From: SZUA-186 sp039714155
GTDB taxonomy: Bacteria > Pseudomonadota > Gammaproteobacteria > UBA9214
Length of the DNA: 14,854 bases
NCBI GenBank assembly: GCA_039714155.1
Contig: JBDLJX010000063.1
Location: 1-14,854, forward strand
Reading direction: 5' to 3'
Positions within the stretch are counted from its first letter, which is position 1. Each line of letters starts with the position of its first letter. Under the pieces are notes generated by a model. The model saw only the letters and a list, made by a program, of their open reading frames with translations. It did not search any database and was not told where the DNA came from. Position numbers and translations under genes: made by a program. Shown piece after piece: positions 13,338-14,854 of this stretch.

Positions 13338-14597
13338 ATGAAACGCAAGCTGAATGCCACCGAAATCCGAAACGCTAAAGCGACAGATAAGCCTTACAAG
13401 TTGTCTGACGGCGGAGGCCTCTATCTGGAAGTAAAGCCGAATGGGGGACTGTTCTGGAGATATCGCTATCGGATTCATGGCAAGGAAAATGTGTTTGCCA
13501 TTGGGGGCTATCCGGATTACAGCCTCGCTCAGGCCCGACAGGAGCATGAAAATGCTCGGAAGTTAGTGGGGCAGGGAATCCATCCAGCACACCACAGGAA
13601 AGCTGAGAAGCAGCGTCAGGCCAATGAAGCAGAGCATTCCTTCAAGGCTGTTGCAGAACGTTGGGTTGAAAATACCAGTGAGAAGAGTGAGTGGTCGGAA
13701 AAATACCGTGATCAGGTCGAGCGGTCGCTGAAGCTGTATGTTTATCCGCAGATCGGAAATCAGCCGATAGCTAAGATCACATACCCTCAGTTAGAGGGAT
13801 TGCTGGAGAAGGTATATTCGGAGGGTAACCGTAAGCCAGCGCGTACTGTTGCAGTTTTGTTACGCCAGTGGATTTCTGCCATATTTCGGTTCGCCATAAG
13901 GAAATATGGTCTTCAGAATGATCCGACCCCTGCCTTGCGTGATGAATTCAAGCGGCCCAAGGTTGAGCATCATAAGACCTTGCAAAAGACAGAAATTCCG
14001 GGGTTGCTGAAGAGTTTGGAGGCTTATGGTGGAAATCAGCAGACAAAGATTGCGTTAAGGCTCCTGTTGCTGACCTTTGTTCGTCCCGGTGAGTTGCGGG
14101 CCGCCGAGTGGTGTGAAATTGACTGGATGCACTCTGAGTGGCATATCCCTAAAGAACGTATGAAGATGGATGAACCTCATATTGTCCCCCTGTCTCGGCA
14201 AACTTTAACACTACTGAGAGAGCTTCACAGTCTAACGGGTGATGGTATGTATCTATTCCCAAAAAAGTTCTATAAGCGTAGCGCTAAAAAACGAGAGCCA
14301 TATATGCACGCAGGGACGCTTAATCGTGCGTTGGAAAATATAGGATACGGTGGCGGTAAATTTGTTTCGCATGGCTTCAGGGGGACAGCAAGCACATTGC
14401 TGAATGAAATGGATTACACCTCTGACTGGATTGAGTTACAGCTTGCTCATAGCAAACGAGATGCAGTCCGTGCCTCATATAACCATGCCAAATATATGCC
14501 TCAACGTCGTGACATGATGCAGGATTGGGCTGACTTCATTGATCAGCTAATTCAGAAAAGTAATGTGGCGGATAAGGATCATGCAGAGATCAGCTGA
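13338..14597 (+). CDS. int: P4-type tyrosine integrase (DUF4102 arm-binding domain)
   Basis: The 419-residue recombinase integrates and excises a mobile element by site-specific strand exchange. Its N terminus (LNATEIRNAKATDKPYKLSDGGGLYLEVKPNGG...WRYRYRIHGKEN...IGGYPDYSLAQAR) is the DUF4102 arm-binding domain. A SAM-like core-binding domain follows (about 100-200), then the catalytic domain with R249 (FVRPGELR), K276, H345-xx-R348 (SHGFRG), H371 and nucleophile Y381 (SYNHA). All the catalytic residues are present, so it looks active. I chose ATG 13338 over the in-frame TTG at 13329; neither has a strong ribosome binding site. It points away from trpG, the usual layout for int at the attL end of a genomic island. 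Base composition is visibly AT-richer than in the genes before 13137. Confidence 0.95.
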   Translation: MKRKLNATEIRNAKATDKPYKLSDGGGLYLEVKPNGGLFWRYRYRIHGKENVFAIGGYPDYSLAQARQEHENARKLVGQGIHPAHHRKAEKQRQANEAEHSFKAVAERWVENTSEKSEWSEKYRDQVERSLKLYVYPQIGNQPIAKITYPQLEGLLEKVYSEGNRKPARTVAVLLRQWISAIFRFAIRKYGLQNDPTPALRDEFKRPKVEHHKTLQKTEIPGLLKSLEAYGGNQQTKIALRLLLLTFVRPGELRAAEWCEIDWMHSEWHIPKERMKMDEPHIVPLSRQTLTLLRELHSLTGDGMYLFPKKFYKRSAKKREPYMHAGTLNRALENIGYGGGKFVSHGFRGTASTLLNEMDYTSDWIELQLAHSKRDAVRASYNHAKYMPQRRDMMQDWADFIDQLIQKSNVADKDHAEIS

Positions 14598-14854
14598 AAC
14601 CAGATGGAAGTTAGCGGATAAAAAAACCTATAAAGAGTATGAGGACAAGATTTCTGAGATTAAACAGAAGGCCCCAGATATAGGGGAGTGTTTCCAATTC
14701 CATGAAGATTATGACCTCAGCGACGCATTAATTGATGCGCTGTACTGGTATGTTAGATCGAGGCCTCGTTTGTTAAATATGAAGAACAAGAACAAAGAGT
14801 GCATAGATCGGTTAGAAATCATCAGGGAGGAAAAGTCATTCGAGAATGCCCGGA
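14581..14854 (+). CDS. Unknown island gene, partial at the window end
   Basis: ATG 14581 opens a frame of 91 codons that runs off the window. It overlaps the last 17 bases of the integrase in another frame and has AAGGA just upstream (spacing is short, two bases). The product is charged and helix-rich: MQRSAETRWKLADKKTYKEY, EDKISEIKQKAPDIGECFQF, HEDYDLSDALIDALYWYVRS, then LLNMKNKNKECIDRLEIIRE. I do not recognise it. The low G+C content and overlap with int suggest co-transcription as element cargo. It is too long and too acidic for a typical AlpA-type excisionase. Confidence 0.6.
   Translation, partial: MQRSAETRWKLADKKTYKEYEDKISEIKQKAPDIGECFQFHEDYDLSDALIDALYWYVRSRPRLLNMKNKNKECIDRLEIIREEKSFENAR

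Noticed and set aside
13140..13340. tRNA gene as integrase target
   Set aside because: No tRNA 3' end or cloverleaf is present at the junction; the upstream sequence is the start of trpG.

Overview
The window looks like the chromosome of a gammaproteobacterium. The evidence is gene content (hspQ, a SlyD-type FKBP isomerase, an HU variant with a lysine-rich tail, a small acidic protein resembling the gammaproteobacterial DUF6763 family, and the order rpe-gph-trpE), a fairly high G+C content and SD-type ribosome binding sites. I cannot place it more finely.

Bases 1-2801 hold small housekeeping or stress genes: a slyD-like isomerase (minus) divergent from hspQ plus a TerB-like gene (plus). These converge on an HU-family gene (minus) across a bidirectional terminator. 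An NTF2/SnoaL-like gene (minus) follows. Bases 3107-7171 encode one 1354-residue protein with an unusual architecture: two cyclic-nucleotide-binding-like domains, a rhodanese domain with an intact active loop, about 550 residues of coiled coil, one membrane helix, a proline-rich linker and a C-terminal FGE-sulfatase-like (SUMF1/EgtB/PvdO) domain that should lie outside the inner membrane. A two-gene ABC exporter follows (7438-8972), preceded by a 16-codon leader ORF that overlaps its start as ATGA. Then come two small minus-strand genes of unknown function.

From 10164 a biosynthetic operon runs rpe-gph-trpE. The next gene should be trpG. Its ribosome binding site and first seven codons (MLLMIDN) are present two bases after the trpE stop, then the reading frame ends and the sequence becomes AT-richer. 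Phased direct repeats, a P4-type (DUF4102) tyrosine integrase and a low-G+C unknown gene follow. I read this as the integrase-proximal end of an integrative element inserted in codon 7-8 of trpG, splitting the trp operon. The rest of the element and of trpG lie beyond the window.

Three or four non-coding palindromic elements are scattered between genes: 18-114, 1600-1642, 7171-7225 and 8981-9124. The last is a MITE-like element of about 144 bp with terminal inverted repeats and a 5-bp target duplication, inserted at a stop codon. The 7171-7225 hairpin has related ends and also touches a stop codon. No rRNA, tRNA or CRISPR array was seen.
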